This document shows, in pieces, positions 9,059 to 16,945 of a stretch of 64,000 nt of DNA. Position 1 is the stretch's first letter; each line of letters begins with the position of its first letter. This DNA is from Proteus alimentorum. GTDB taxonomy: Bacteria; Pseudomonadota; Gammaproteobacteria; Enterobacterales; Enterobacteriaceae. The notes under the pieces are model-generated. The model was not told the DNA's origin, ran no database searches, and saw only the letters and a list, made by a program, of their open reading frames with translations. Location of the stretch: the NCBI RefSeq assembly GCF_002607735.1, contig NZ_NBVR01000039.1, positions 199,908 to 263,907 of the forward strand, read 5' to 3'. Made by a program: the position numbers and the translations under genes.

Positions 9059-9988
9059 ATGTCATTACAATCTCAAGATATTATTCGTCGTTCGGCGACC
9101 AATTCCCTCACGCCAGCACCACAGGTACGTGACTTTAAAGAAGAAGTGGCAAAACTTATCGACGTAACAACCTGTATTGGCTGTAAAGCCTGTCAGGTGG
9201 CGTGTTCTGAATGGAACGATATTCGCGATAAAGTTGGTCTTAACGTCGGGGTTTACGATAATCCCATGGATTTAACCGCCAAATCTTGGACAGTGATGCG
9301 TTTTTCTGAAGTAGAAGAAAATGGCAAGCTGGAATGGTTAATTCGCAAAGATGGCTGTATGCACTGTGCTGATCCGGGCTGTTTAAAAGCATGCCCATCG
9401 GAAGGCGCTATTGTGCAATACGCTAACGGTATTGTCGATTTCCAATCTGAACACTGCATTGGTTGTGGCTACTGTATTGCTGGCTGCCCTTTCGATGTCC
9501 CTCGTATTAATGAAGAAGATAACCGCGCTTATAAATGCACATTGTGTGTTGATCGCGTTGAAGTAGGCCAAGAGCCTGCCTGTGTAAAAACCTGTCCTAC
9601 CGGTGCCATTCATTTTGGCTCTAAAGAAGCAATGACGCATCTTGCCAATGAGCGCGTCGCTGAACTCAATACACGCGGTTATGACAAAGCCGGTTTATAC
9701 GATCCACAAGGCGTTGGCGGAACTCATGTGATGTATGTTCTTCATCATGCGGATAGACCTAACTTGTATCATGGTTTACCAGAAAACCCAGAAATTAGCT
9801 CAACAGTGAAATTCTGGAAAGGTATTTGGAAGCCATTAGCCGCAGTAGGTTTTGCTGCCACCTTTGCAGGTGCCATGTTCCATTATTTAGGTATTGGCCC
9901 TAACCATACCACCGAAGAAGATGAAGAAGAGGCGCAAAAAGAGATGGAAGCATCACAAAATTCAGTGAATAAAGAGGAGCAGAAATAA
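9059..9988 (+). CDS. fdnH: Formate dehydrogenase iron-sulfur (beta) subunit
   Basis: Electron-transfer subunit that carries electrons from FdnG to the cytochrome b subunit. The 309-residue protein has four ferredoxin-type cysteine clusters: [11 protein letters not shown], then [14 protein letters not shown], then [12 protein letters not shown], and a last cluster starting CTLCVDR and ending CVKTCP. One C-terminal transmembrane helix (about residues 258-277) anchors it in the membrane, followed by an acidic Glu-rich tail slightly longer than in E. coli. It begins 10 nt after fdnG and ends with TAATG, sharing one base with the next start. Confidence 0.93.
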   Translation: MSLQSQDIIRRSATNSLTPAPQVRDFKEEVAKLIDVTTCIGCKACQVACSEWNDIRDKVGLNVGVYDNPMDLTAKSWTVMRFSEVEENGKLEWLIRKDGCMHCADPGCLKACPSEGAIVQYANGIVDFQSEHCIGCGYCIAGCPFDVPRINEEDNRAYKCTLCVDRVEVGQEPACVKTCPTGAIHFGSKEAMTHLANERVAELNTRGYDKAGLYDPQGVGGTHVMYVLHHADRPNLYHGLPENPEISSTVKFWKGIWKPLAAVGFAATFAGAMFHYLGIGPNHTTEEDEEEAQKEMEASQNSVNKEEQK

Positions 9989-10644
9989 TGAAGAAGAAGA
10001 GCGATAAAATCCTTCGTCATACGGCCTCAGAGCGAATCAATCACTGGGTTGTGGCGATTTTCTTTGTCTTTACCACCTTTAGCGGGCTGGGCTTTTTCTT
10101 CCCATCTCTAAATTGGTTTATGAATATTTTAGGCACACCACAACTGTCGCGTTTACTGCATCCATTTACGGGTGTTGCGATGGTATTTTTCTTTATCTTT
10201 ATGTTTTTTAGATACTTCAAATATAACTCTGTTGATAAAGATGATTTAGTGTGGGCAAAAAATATCCATAAAGTGCTGCAAAATGAAGAAGCAGGCGATA
10301 TTGGGCATTACAACTTAGGTCAAAAAGGAATTTATTGGACATTAAGTCTCAGCCTGATTGTTCTGACCATTAGTGGGATAATTATTTGGCGTCCTTATTT
10401 TGCCGATTATTTCTCTATTCCGGTAATCCGCATTGCCTTACTGGCTCACTCACTGTCAGCCATCTTATTGATCATCACCGTGATTGTTCATGCTTATGCC
10501 GCATTTTGGGTAAAAGGTTCAATTCGTAGCATGATTGAAGGTTGGGTAACGCGTGGTTGGGCGAAAAAGCATCACCCACGTTGGTATCGTGAGATTTTAG
10601 AAGAAGAGAAAAAAGAAGCAGAAAACAAATTAAATCAAAAATAA
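9988..10644 (+). CDS. fdnI: Formate dehydrogenase cytochrome b556 (gamma) subunit
   Basis: Membrane subunit that binds two b-type hemes and passes electrons to menaquinone. The 218-residue protein has four transmembrane helices with conserved His residues in 'ERINHW', 'LLHPFTG', 'ALLAHSL' and 'IVHAYAAFW', which are the expected heme and quinone-site ligands. The start overlaps the fdnH stop by one base. It is last in the operon, followed by a terminator; fdhE, which follows fdoI in E. coli, is absent, again favouring an fdn-type label. Confidence 0.92.
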   Translation: MKKKSDKILRHTASERINHWVVAIFFVFTTFSGLGFFFPSLNWFMNILGTPQLSRLLHPFTGVAMVFFFIFMFFRYFKYNSVDKDDLVWAKNIHKVLQNEEAGDIGHYNLGQKGIYWTLSLSLIVLTISGIIIWRPYFADYFSIPVIRIALLAHSLSAILLIITVIVHAYAAFWVKGSIRSMIEGWVTRGWAKKHHPRWYREILEEEKKEAENKLNQK

Positions 10645-10686
10645 TACACTGCTTTTGTTTTTATAAATAAAATAGATGTGAGAAAA

Positions 10687-10719
10687 AATGGAGGCTTAAT
10701 GGCCTCCATTTCTCTTTTT
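10687..10719. terminator. Bidirectional terminator between fdnI and the fimbrial operon
   Basis: Stem AATGGAGGC/GCCTCCATT (10687-10695 and 10702-10710) with a 6-nt loop. It is followed by TCTCTTTTT on the plus strand and by TTTTTT on the minus strand. It can end both the fdnGHI transcript and the convergent fimbrial transcript. Confidence 0.8.
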
Positions 10720-10759
10720 AATCAATATTAAACTTAATAGACTATTGTTCTATTTTTCT

Positions 10760-11797
10760 TTATCTCACTTCAAGGTCGAAATTAATTGAACCTGATATTT
10801 TTCCAGGGGTATAGTCATCAGCATAGCGATAATATTTTGCATAAAGGGTTACTTTTTTCTCTTTACCCGCACTTATTAGAGGATCTGCGTTATTAGCAAC
10901 AAACCCTGTTGAGAAATCTGATTCTGCGGAAATAATGATGCCTACACCTTTAGCATTACCATCTTGGCCTTCATTCTGTGATTTAAATACACTTGCTGCC
11001 TTAGAGTTAAGGGTCACATTTTCATAATGTTCATACTGAGTTGTTATGTAGACAAGTCCAGTTGCACTACCACTACATTGAATATCAAAATAGTCCTCCG
11101 CAACACCATTACTGTCTTGCGTAAAGCCTTTTTCAGGAAAAGACGAGTGCGCTACCCTAGGCAAATTAAGCTGTAATATATTTTTACCATTTTGGATCCG
11201 ACAAGTAGTAGGAGGTGCAGAAATTAAGCCGTTTGTCATATACGTTACAATAGCGTTGTTGTTAGAAGGGGTGGGTTTACTACTCTTTTGCTGTTCATTT
11301 TGTAAATATGAAACATAAGTGTACGGAATTACACTACTGGACGATATACTTTCACCGTCATTAGTGGCATAAACACTTACCTTAATTGAAGGGGGAGTAT
11401 AAAGCCCATCGTGATCAACAGTAATTTCTCTATAACTAGGGTATTTAGGTACCTCTTGCCCCGTTTCCACATCATCAACAGTAAAAGCATAGTTAGAGGT
11501 AAAATTGTACGCTATTTTACCGTCAATTCGCCCATATTCCCCTTGAAGACCAGATGGTGCAAATTTCTCATCATTATGCACACTTAAATAAATTTTAGAT
11601 CCTGCTGTACATTCTAATAAATTAGCTTTCGAAGAAATAATATACTGATAAACAAGCCCGTCTTTTTTTATTCCTGCGGCTCTACTCGTATGAAACTCTT
11701 TAGAAACTGATACAATACGACTACCATTTGCTGGTTTACACTCAGCAAAAGATAATCCCGAAAAACAAAGTAATATTATGCTTATTAATACTCTCAT
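10760..11797 (-). CDS. Fimbrial tip adhesin-like minor subunit
   Basis: Last gene of a chaperone-usher operon. The 345-residue product has a signal peptide ending near 'SFAEC' and a two-domain plan: an N-terminal part (about residues 20-190) with a Cys pair in 'AECKP' and 'LLECTA', and a C-terminal pilin-like part with Cys residues in 'TTCRIQ' and 'DIQCSG'. The C-terminus 'GSINFDLEVR' resembles a pilin beta-strand. Length (about twice a pilin) and position fit a tip adhesin with an N-terminal receptor-binding domain; the receptor is unknown. A GTG-started reading from 11809 overlaps the usher, but ATG 11797 follows GAAAGG at good spacing. It belongs to none of the MR/P, PMF or UCA adhesins that I can recall. 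Confidence 0.75.
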   Translation of the reverse strand: MRVLISIILLCFSGLSFAECKPANGSRIVSVSKEFHTSRAAGIKKDGLVYQYIISSKANLLECTAGSKIYLSVHNDEKFAPSGLQGEYGRIDGKIAYNFTSNYAFTVDDVETGQEVPKYPSYREITVDHDGLYTPPSIKVSVYATNDGESISSSSVIPYTYVSYLQNEQQKSSKPTPSNNNAIVTYMTNGLISAPPTTCRIQNGKNILQLNLPRVAHSSFPEKGFTQDSNGVAEDYFDIQCSGSATGLVYITTQYEHYENVTLNSKAASVFKSQNEGQDGNAKGVGIIISAESDFSTGFVANNADPLISAGKEKKVTLYAKYYRYADDYTPGKISGSINFDLEVR

Positions 11798-11799
11798 GA

Positions 11800-14205
11800 C
11801 TAATTGCACCTTTCACTTAATATTGCAATGCCGCCTTTTTTAGGCACATTATTAATATCGTAATTAATCTTACATCCATTTAATACATCGCCCTCTTTCC
11901 ACGATACATTAATCTCACCGGACTCATCTTCCGTTGTCAGGTATAACTTATTGCCAATGGATGTTAAGAAAATTTCACCTGAACTGTTTTTTGCAATTGC
12001 TCCCATAGGGATCGTTTTATCAGATAACATCGTGATATATAATTTATTCCCTTTTTTAGTATTGAATTCAGATAAAACAATCGCACCTCTTGTGGGGATA
12101 ACTCGACCAGATACACTTTCGTTAATATCAATAGTATCTGGGATGCTTTTTGTATTTAAATAAACAAAGTTTTCTCGATAAGCCGAAAGTCCCGGTTGCA
12201 CCCCGACACCAAATCCATTGGTTCTCATCGTTGCGCTGTTATTTTCAACACCAGAAACACCATCTATTAAAACAATTGAATTGGTATCAGATAAGGTGTT
12301 TCCTATTGATGCACCATATTGTGTTAATGTTATCGCACCAGAGGCATTGTAATTAATAGATTTATTATTTTTAGATTCAGAATAACCCGCACCAATACTG
12401 CCATAAGGGCTTCCATAGTTTGCAGATATTCCGTAACTATAATCTCGCCCATCATCATAAGAACTTTGATTGACTGAGACTTGTGCTTGATTATTCTCAC
12501 CAAAAGAGCCACTTGCACTATTCGAAATCGCAAAAGTTCTATTGTTATATGACGAACTTGAGTTAGCCCAATAAAGCTTATTATTGACACTAAATGGAAT
12601 TGATAAATTAAGACCAACAGACCAAGGATCATTAGCACCGTTGTTCTTAATATATTTATTAATATAAAGACTATATGAAAGGTTCTTTATATTACTGGAA
12701 AAAGAAGCATTAAATGAGTTTGTTCTTGTGCCATTTTGATTTTTTGTCAAAGATGAACCGATCCCAACTTGGCTATGTTCAAATATCTGTTGGGATAGTG
12801 TCAGTGTGATATTATCTTTTACCCGATTACCATAACGAGTATCATCATCCATTGCTTCGCTAAAGGTAGAGAAACCATTATTTAATATATGGTTTATCAT
12901 CAGGCTGAAATTTGTGCCTGTCTCTATGGATGATTTTGATAAATTGGCCTTCAATGCCATGCCTGTTTTATTATCCAAATCATTTTTAGCTGAAATCAAG
13001 CTAATATCAAAAGCACCAAGCTGCCCTAAGTTGGCCCCAAAGCCGGTTGATAAGGCATTATATTGGCTAGATACCTGAACACCCCCCAGAAGGGTAATAA
13101 AACGGGTAATACCGGCTGCCACATCTACCTGACTAACAATCGTATTTCTTTTATCATATTTACCCGTTGACAGGCTGTATACTACTTGTCCTTTAGGTTT
13201 CAAATTTTGCATTGATGAGAAAGGCACCACAAAGCTATTTTTCTCACCACTCATAGACTCTACCGTGACATACAAATTACCACCGCCATTAGTCGGAGAG
13301 TAATCCGTAATATCAAAAGTCCCAGGAGGAACGACTTTTTGATAAATAACATGGCCATTCTGTACAATCGTAATTGTGGATTCTGTGCTTGCTATCCCTG
13401 TGACATTAGGGGTGTATCTGTTCGCTTCCGAGGGTAGCATCATGGTGTCTGTTTCGAGCTTCGCGCCAGAGATTTTGACCGAATCAAAGTGCCATGATGA
13501 GGTATAAATATCACCCACAGATAAAAGGCTATTGATTGACCTGATACTTCTAAAGACATAGCTGGAAATATTTTTCCATTTATTGCCATTTTGATTATTT
13601 TGCCATGTCGAGTAATTACGGTAGCGCCATGCCCCTAGATTCACACCTGATTGAAGATTAATATAATTAGAATTATGAGAAAAACTGTCACCACCAGAGC
13701 CATAACCTGATGCTGTGTAGTTGGTAAAAATAGCAGCAATACCATCATCCCATAAGCTTTTTTCCAGTTCACGTTTTCTATTCTCATTAAAAACGGATTG
13801 GGGCACGGTGATAAACAGATTGTTGTCACCGATTTTAACTTTGTGAGAAAGATATTCTATCTTACTTAAATCAACACAATCATTGATATACGTAAATTTA
13901 ACGCCTTCAATTCCAAACGAAGTCAATTCATCTGCTGAAAAACAAGGTGTTAATACTTTATTTCCTTTATTATCAGGCAAAATAATAAACTCTTTATCTA
14001 TTCTCTTAATCTTTTGCCCATTAATAATTAGCATGACATTATATACCCCAGGTAAAAATTCATTATTAACAAATAATGAAATATCTTCATTATAGTTATT
14101 ATTTGAACTATCACCCTTATATAACAAACCAAGAGGATAATTATCATCAGCTTGCACACCAAATGTCATAGAAATACAAGCAATTAATAAGAGTTTATTT
14201 TTCAT
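11800..14205 (-). CDS. Fimbrial outer-membrane usher protein
   Basis: The PapC/FimD-type pore that receives chaperone-subunit complexes and assembles the fimbria. 801 residues, a little short for the family (usually 820-880). It has a signal peptide ending 'GVQADD', an N-terminal chaperone-binding domain ('DISLFVNNEFLPGVYNV'), a long beta-barrel with a plug domain (around residues 225-320, including 'SWHFDSVKISGAKLETDTMM'), and a C-terminal domain that ends with a Cys pair ('GCKINYDIN...SERCN'). It starts 11 nt after the chaperone gene. Identity with a named Proteus fimbrial type cannot be set from sequence alone. Confidence 0.9.
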   Translation of the reverse strand: MKNKLLLIACISMTFGVQADDNYPLGLLYKGDSSNNNYNEDISLFVNNEFLPGVYNVMLIINGQKIKRIDKEFIILPDNKGNKVLTPCFSADELTSFGIEGVKFTYINDCVDLSKIEYLSHKVKIGDNNLFITVPQSVFNENRKRELEKSLWDDGIAAIFTNYTASGYGSGGDSFSHNSNYINLQSGVNLGAWRYRNYSTWQNNQNGNKWKNISSYVFRSIRSINSLLSVGDIYTSSWHFDSVKISGAKLETDTMMLPSEANRYTPNVTGIASTESTITIVQNGHVIYQKVVPPGTFDITDYSPTNGGGNLYVTVESMSGEKNSFVVPFSSMQNLKPKGQVVYSLSTGKYDKRNTIVSQVDVAAGITRFITLLGGVQVSSQYNALSTGFGANLGQLGAFDISLISAKNDLDNKTGMALKANLSKSSIETGTNFSLMINHILNNGFSTFSEAMDDDTRYGNRVKDNITLTLSQQIFEHSQVGIGSSLTKNQNGTRTNSFNASFSSNIKNLSYSLYINKYIKNNGANDPWSVGLNLSIPFSVNNKLYWANSSSSYNNRTFAISNSASGSFGENNQAQVSVNQSSYDDGRDYSYGISANYGSPYGSIGAGYSESKNNKSINYNASGAITLTQYGASIGNTLSDTNSIVLIDGVSGVENNSATMRTNGFGVGVQPGLSAYRENFVYLNTKSIPDTIDINESVSGRVIPTRGAIVLSEFNTKKGNKLYITMLSDKTIPMGAIAKNSSGEIFLTSIGNKLYLTTEDESGEINVSWKEGDVLNGCKINYDINNVPKKGGIAILSERCN

Positions 14206-14216
14206 TTTTTTATTAA

Positions 14217-14882
14217 TTATAGTTTATATGAATATTCAATTTCTGCACCAAGATCATTCAAGAAAAATACCGAAACAGAGCCATTTTCTTTTACTTTATT
14301 TAATGCTAATGATGAATTCGGTAAAATATAGCCTTTATTTTCAATATCATTACCATTGAAAACAACACGATTTATATTGATATAAAAAGGCGTCGGATTA
14401 ACAATTTCAAACCCATCTTGATTTTTTTTCACCGAGATCAGTTTAAACTGCTTATCGATTGATTCATTTAACAGAACATCAGGTCTATAAATTAATTTAA
14501 TCTTATTTGTAAATGAATAGTTAATGGGATTTGAATCACCCTCTTTTTTCTCAGGTGAAATAAATCTTACATTTATCCAATACATGGATTCCTTATCTTC
14601 TGGGAGATTAGCTACTTTAGTAATATTTATCGCATTTTTTTCAGAAGCACTAAGTTTAAAGATAGGTGGAGTCATAATAAAATGATCAGACTCTTTTCCC
14701 GTTAGGTCACTCACCCACGATTGTATAAGAAAATTTTCACCCGACGATGCTTCTGAATCATTGAAGGCAACAAATGACGTTTTAGCCTCATTTCCATGAT
14801 AAACAACTCTCGTTGTTTCTAAGCCAAAACCGGCATAAGACGAAACAGAAAAAAAGAACAGTGCATAGATAATATTTTTCAT
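14217..14882 (-). CDS. Periplasmic fimbrial chaperone (PapD-like)
   Basis: Binds and caps pilin subunits in the periplasm by donor-strand complementation. 221 residues with a signal peptide (1-17), two immunoglobulin-like domains, the conserved Arg near the start of the mature protein ('ETTRVVYHG'), the 'MTPPIFKLSASEKNAI' G1 region and the 'NKIKLIYRP' signature with the subunit-anchoring Lys. It lies between the major subunit gene and the usher, the common order. Slightly shorter and more divergent than MrpD or FimC. Confidence 0.9.
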   Translation of the reverse strand: MKNIIYALFFFSVSSYAGFGLETTRVVYHGNEAKTSFVAFNDSEASSGENFLIQSWVSDLTGKESDHFIMTPPIFKLSASEKNAINITKVANLPEDKESMYWINVRFISPEKKEGDSNPINYSFTNKIKLIYRPDVLLNESIDKQFKLISVKKNQDGFEIVNPTPFYININRVVFNGNDIENKGYILPNSSLALNKVKENGSVSVFFLNDLGAEIEYSYKL

Positions 14883-14934
14883 ATAGCCTCAAAAATGCCT
14901 TAGTTTTTAATTAAGGCACTTATCATAAAAATAA

Positions 14935-15549
14935 TTACTTATATTCTAAGGTGTAGTTTAGATTGGCATCCGCACTGCCAGCCGTAACGACTTTTGTGTT
15001 ATCCAGTTTTCTGTAATAAGGATAGAAGCTAATGCTTTTTGTTTTTCCTTCATCCATATGAATACCATCATTAACATAGTCTTTAGAATTTATAGGCTTC
15101 CCATTTATTGGAATAGCATTATCTAATAATCCTGCATCGGCTGTATGTTTATAAAGCACAACACCTACATTTGTGGCCACAGAATCAGATGTCAGCTTTA
15201 ATACTTTATTATCTGTACCATTTTCAGTTGTGCCGTTGAGTGTCAGTATCAAATTCATTGTTGGCGGACACTCTTTAGCAAGAATAGTTACCTTGCCATC
15301 ATGTGAGCTTTTAGATGCCCCCACTTCAGTATCTTGACCAATAAAAGCAGAAGTCGGATGACGTCCCATTTCGACAACAGGGTTTGGATTTGCTTCAATG
15401 TTGATATCGTTAATTGTAATCGTACATGTTGCTGTATAAATCTCACCTTGGAAGTTAATCGTTCCTGATTGATTAACGGTACCATCAGCAAATACAGTCG
15501 AAGAGGCTAAAACAAGTAACGCGGGAAGACATTTTTTATATGCAATCAT
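14935..15549 (-). CDS. Major fimbrial subunit (pilin)
   Basis: First gene of the operon and the probable main structural pilin. The 204-residue protein has a signal peptide ending at 'TVFADG', then 'GTINFQGEIYTATCTI', the usual start of a type-1-like pilin. A Cys pair (near residues 42 and 94) would close the pilin fold. The C-terminus 'ANLNYTLEYK' has the penultimate aromatic used as the chaperone recognition strand. Its promoter must lie in the AT-rich region upstream, where a perfect 12-bp inverted repeat is found at 15633-15660. Confidence 0.88.
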   Translation of the reverse strand: MIAYKKCLPALLVLASSTVFADGTVNQSGTINFQGEIYTATCTITINDINIEANPNPVVEMGRHPTSAFIGQDTEVGASKSSHDGKVTILAKECPPTMNLILTLNGTTENGTDNKVLKLTSDSVATNVGVVLYKHTADAGLLDNAIPINGKPINSKDYVNDGIHMDEGKTKSISFYPYYRKLDNTKVVTAGSADANLNYTLEYK

Positions 15550-16560
15550 TTTCTATAACCATACTTAGTTTTTTAAGATAGCTAATCATATATAGCAGAA
15601 AGCGTATTACCTGAAAGTACATCTGTGATAGTTGTATATTAAATATCAATTTAATATACAGCTTAAACACACTCCTTTAAAAAAGATTCAAACCGCCCTT
15701 CTATATATTCTTTTTTCGATTAGCGCGAGAAAAATAACAATGAGTTAATAACCATACATCAATAAGTAATAGCACTCAAAAATGGAAATGCAATAAAACG
15801 TAATAAAAATAACATTGATTAAAAATACAAAATAACGACAAAACAAAATTATTAAGATAAAAACTCTATTTTACCCTTATGAGAAAAACAACCATGCACA
15901 ACCAACAACAACAGCGAAAAACAAAAAAGCAATAAGAATAACCCTATAAAACACACTTTAAATCATTATTAAATCATTTGTTTGTACTTTTTTATTTACA
16001 ATGAAATCATTTAATTGCAGAATATAAAAATCAAACGATTGTTTTATAAATAATAATCTAAAAAAGAATAGTTTCTTAAAATCACTTTAGTATCAAAAGG
16101 TTGAATTATTTATTTTTCGAATGAAAATAAAAAAACACACTACACCCTCAAAAATAAATATTGATTAAAAATAAAAAATTAACATAAGAAAGCGCCTATT
16201 AAATAAACTTAAAGAAAAATAGAAAATCCACACATATGACTTACGGCAATATTAAATATAATAAACAAATTTCAACCATCTCCTATAAAGATAATATTTT
16301 TTTACAAATGATAACAATTTAACTTTAATTGATAGTCAAAAAAAGAATAGTTTGTTTATAAAAAAAATAAAAAATTAAACTCAAAATAAACCTAAAAAAA
16401 TAAGAATGTCTTTTATATAACCTCCATTATCAACTTATATATATTCTATTATTACTTGAGAAATAGACTCCTTTAAGAATAAAAAATTAGACTCTATTAT
16501 TATTATATTCTCTTTTCACACCCCCCACTCATCAAAAAGAACGCAATGACTGAGCACATC
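15550..16560. other. Very AT-rich intergenic region upstream of the fimbrial operon
   Basis: About 1 kb without a convincing gene. The base composition is far more AT-rich than the coding flanks, with many A- and T-tracts of the kind bound by H-NS. It contains a perfect inverted repeat (15633-15660), a 15-bp direct repeat AAAAAAGAATAGTTT (16060-16074 and 16339-16353) and two copies of ATTGATTAAAAATA about 345 bp apart. It presumably carries the fimbrial promoter. No mrpI-type recombinase gene lies nearby and I found no flanking inverted repeats that would define an invertible promoter. Confidence 0.6.
15633..15660. repeat. Perfect 12-bp inverted repeat before the pilin gene
   Basis: TGTATATTAAAT, a 4-nt spacer, then ATTTAATATACA. 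It lies 84 bp before the major pilin start. It could be an operator for a dimeric regulator or a hairpin in the 5' leader. The length and lack of mismatches make chance less likely even in AT-rich DNA. Confidence 0.7.
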
Positions 16561-16603
16561 CCAAAAGAGGTAAAATAATGCTTTCTTTAATCTGTTTTTG
16601 TGA

Positions 16604-16651
16604 TATAACAAAAGGGTTGATTCTTAGCAGTGAAAATCAATCAATCACTGC
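16604..16651 (+). promoter_or_regulatory. Candidate promoter and 5' hairpin of the NSS transporter leader
   Basis: TATAAC at 16604-16609 is a plausible -10 with a weak -35. Just downstream lies GCAGTGA/TCACTGC (16627-16633 and 16645-16651), a perfect 7-bp hairpin that would form at the 5' end of the leader RNA, ahead of the leader peptide. The promoter call is tentative; the hairpin is directly visible. Confidence 0.4.
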
Positions 16652-16686
16652 AACAAACCAAATTTCTATCAATAAAGAGCAAAAAG

Positions 16687-16743
16687 ATGAATATGAACAC
16701 CAATAACCGACTCTTAGGCCTAAACCTACTACTCCTTCGTTAG
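16687..16743 (+). CDS. Leucine-rich leader peptide of an attenuator (18 aa)
   Basis: The reading frame encodes MNMNTNNRLLGLNLLLLR, with 7 Leu in 18 residues. Four Leu codons in a row (CTA CTA CTC CTT, 16726-16737) come just before Arg and the stop; three of the seven Leu codons are CTA, rare in enterobacteria, as in the E. coli leuL leader. The TAG stop (16741-16743) overlaps the first base of GGTGGC, which can pair with the 5' arm of the terminator downstream. This is the geometry of leucine-tRNA-sensing attenuation. A modest AAAGAG ribosome binding site lies upstream. The following gene is a transporter, not leuABCD. Confidence 0.8.
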   Translation: MNMNTNNRLLGLNLLLLR

Positions 16744-16796
16744 GTGGCCGAGCACGTTCATTTTTTTGCAAAAGCCACCAGTAAGGTGGCTTTTTG
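16743..16796 (+). terminator. Attenuator: competing antiterminator and terminator hairpins
   Basis: Segment A GGTGGC (16743-16748), segment B GCCACC (16774-16779) and segment C GGTGGC (16785-16790) followed by TTTTT. B:C with an AGTAA loop is a Rho-independent terminator, extended by A-T pairs on both sides. A:B is the mutually exclusive antiterminator. A ribosome stalled at the Leu codons would leave A free; one that reaches the stop codon would cover A and let the terminator form. A further segment TACTGGTGG (16806-16814) is also complementary to part of B and its loop. Confidence 0.82.
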
Positions 16797-16840
16797 TTGT
16801 GCTCCTACTGGTGGAACTGTCTTTTAGGGGAGTTTCTATA

Positions 16841-16945
16841 ATGTTTAGTTTCACCATTAGGATGATGAGTTACAACGTCTTACCAATAAGCCACCGTATG
16901 ACAATTGCCTCTATTACTCATTCGATAACACAGGAGGCAAAATGA
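16841..16945 (+). CDS. Possible 34-residue small protein coupled to the NSS transporter
   Basis: An ATG at 16841 is preceded by a strong ribosome binding site (AGGGGAG, 16826-16832). The 34-codon frame begins MFSFTIRMMSYNVL and its TGA overlaps the transporter ATG (ATGA), the usual sign of translational coupling. The peptide has no clear transmembrane helix, so it does not look like the small membrane subunits known beside some NSS transporters. It may be a real small protein, a coupling device, or chance. I do not recognise it. Confidence 0.35.
   Translation: MFSFTIRMMSYNVLPISHRMTIASITHSITQEAK

Noticed and set aside
12330..12638. 102-codon frame within the usher gene
   Set aside because: Shadow of the usher coding sequence on the same strand in a different frame.
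15550..16686. Possible invertible promoter element like that of the mrp operon
   Set aside because: No pair of long inverted repeats bounding a promoter-sized segment and no recombinase gene nearby; only a short-spaced 12-bp palindrome.
16578..16706. 42-codon frame MLSLICFCDITKG... with a GAGG-like SD upstream
   Set aside because: It would span the candidate -10 box and overlaps the leader peptide in another frame; the Leu-leader explanation accounts for the region better.
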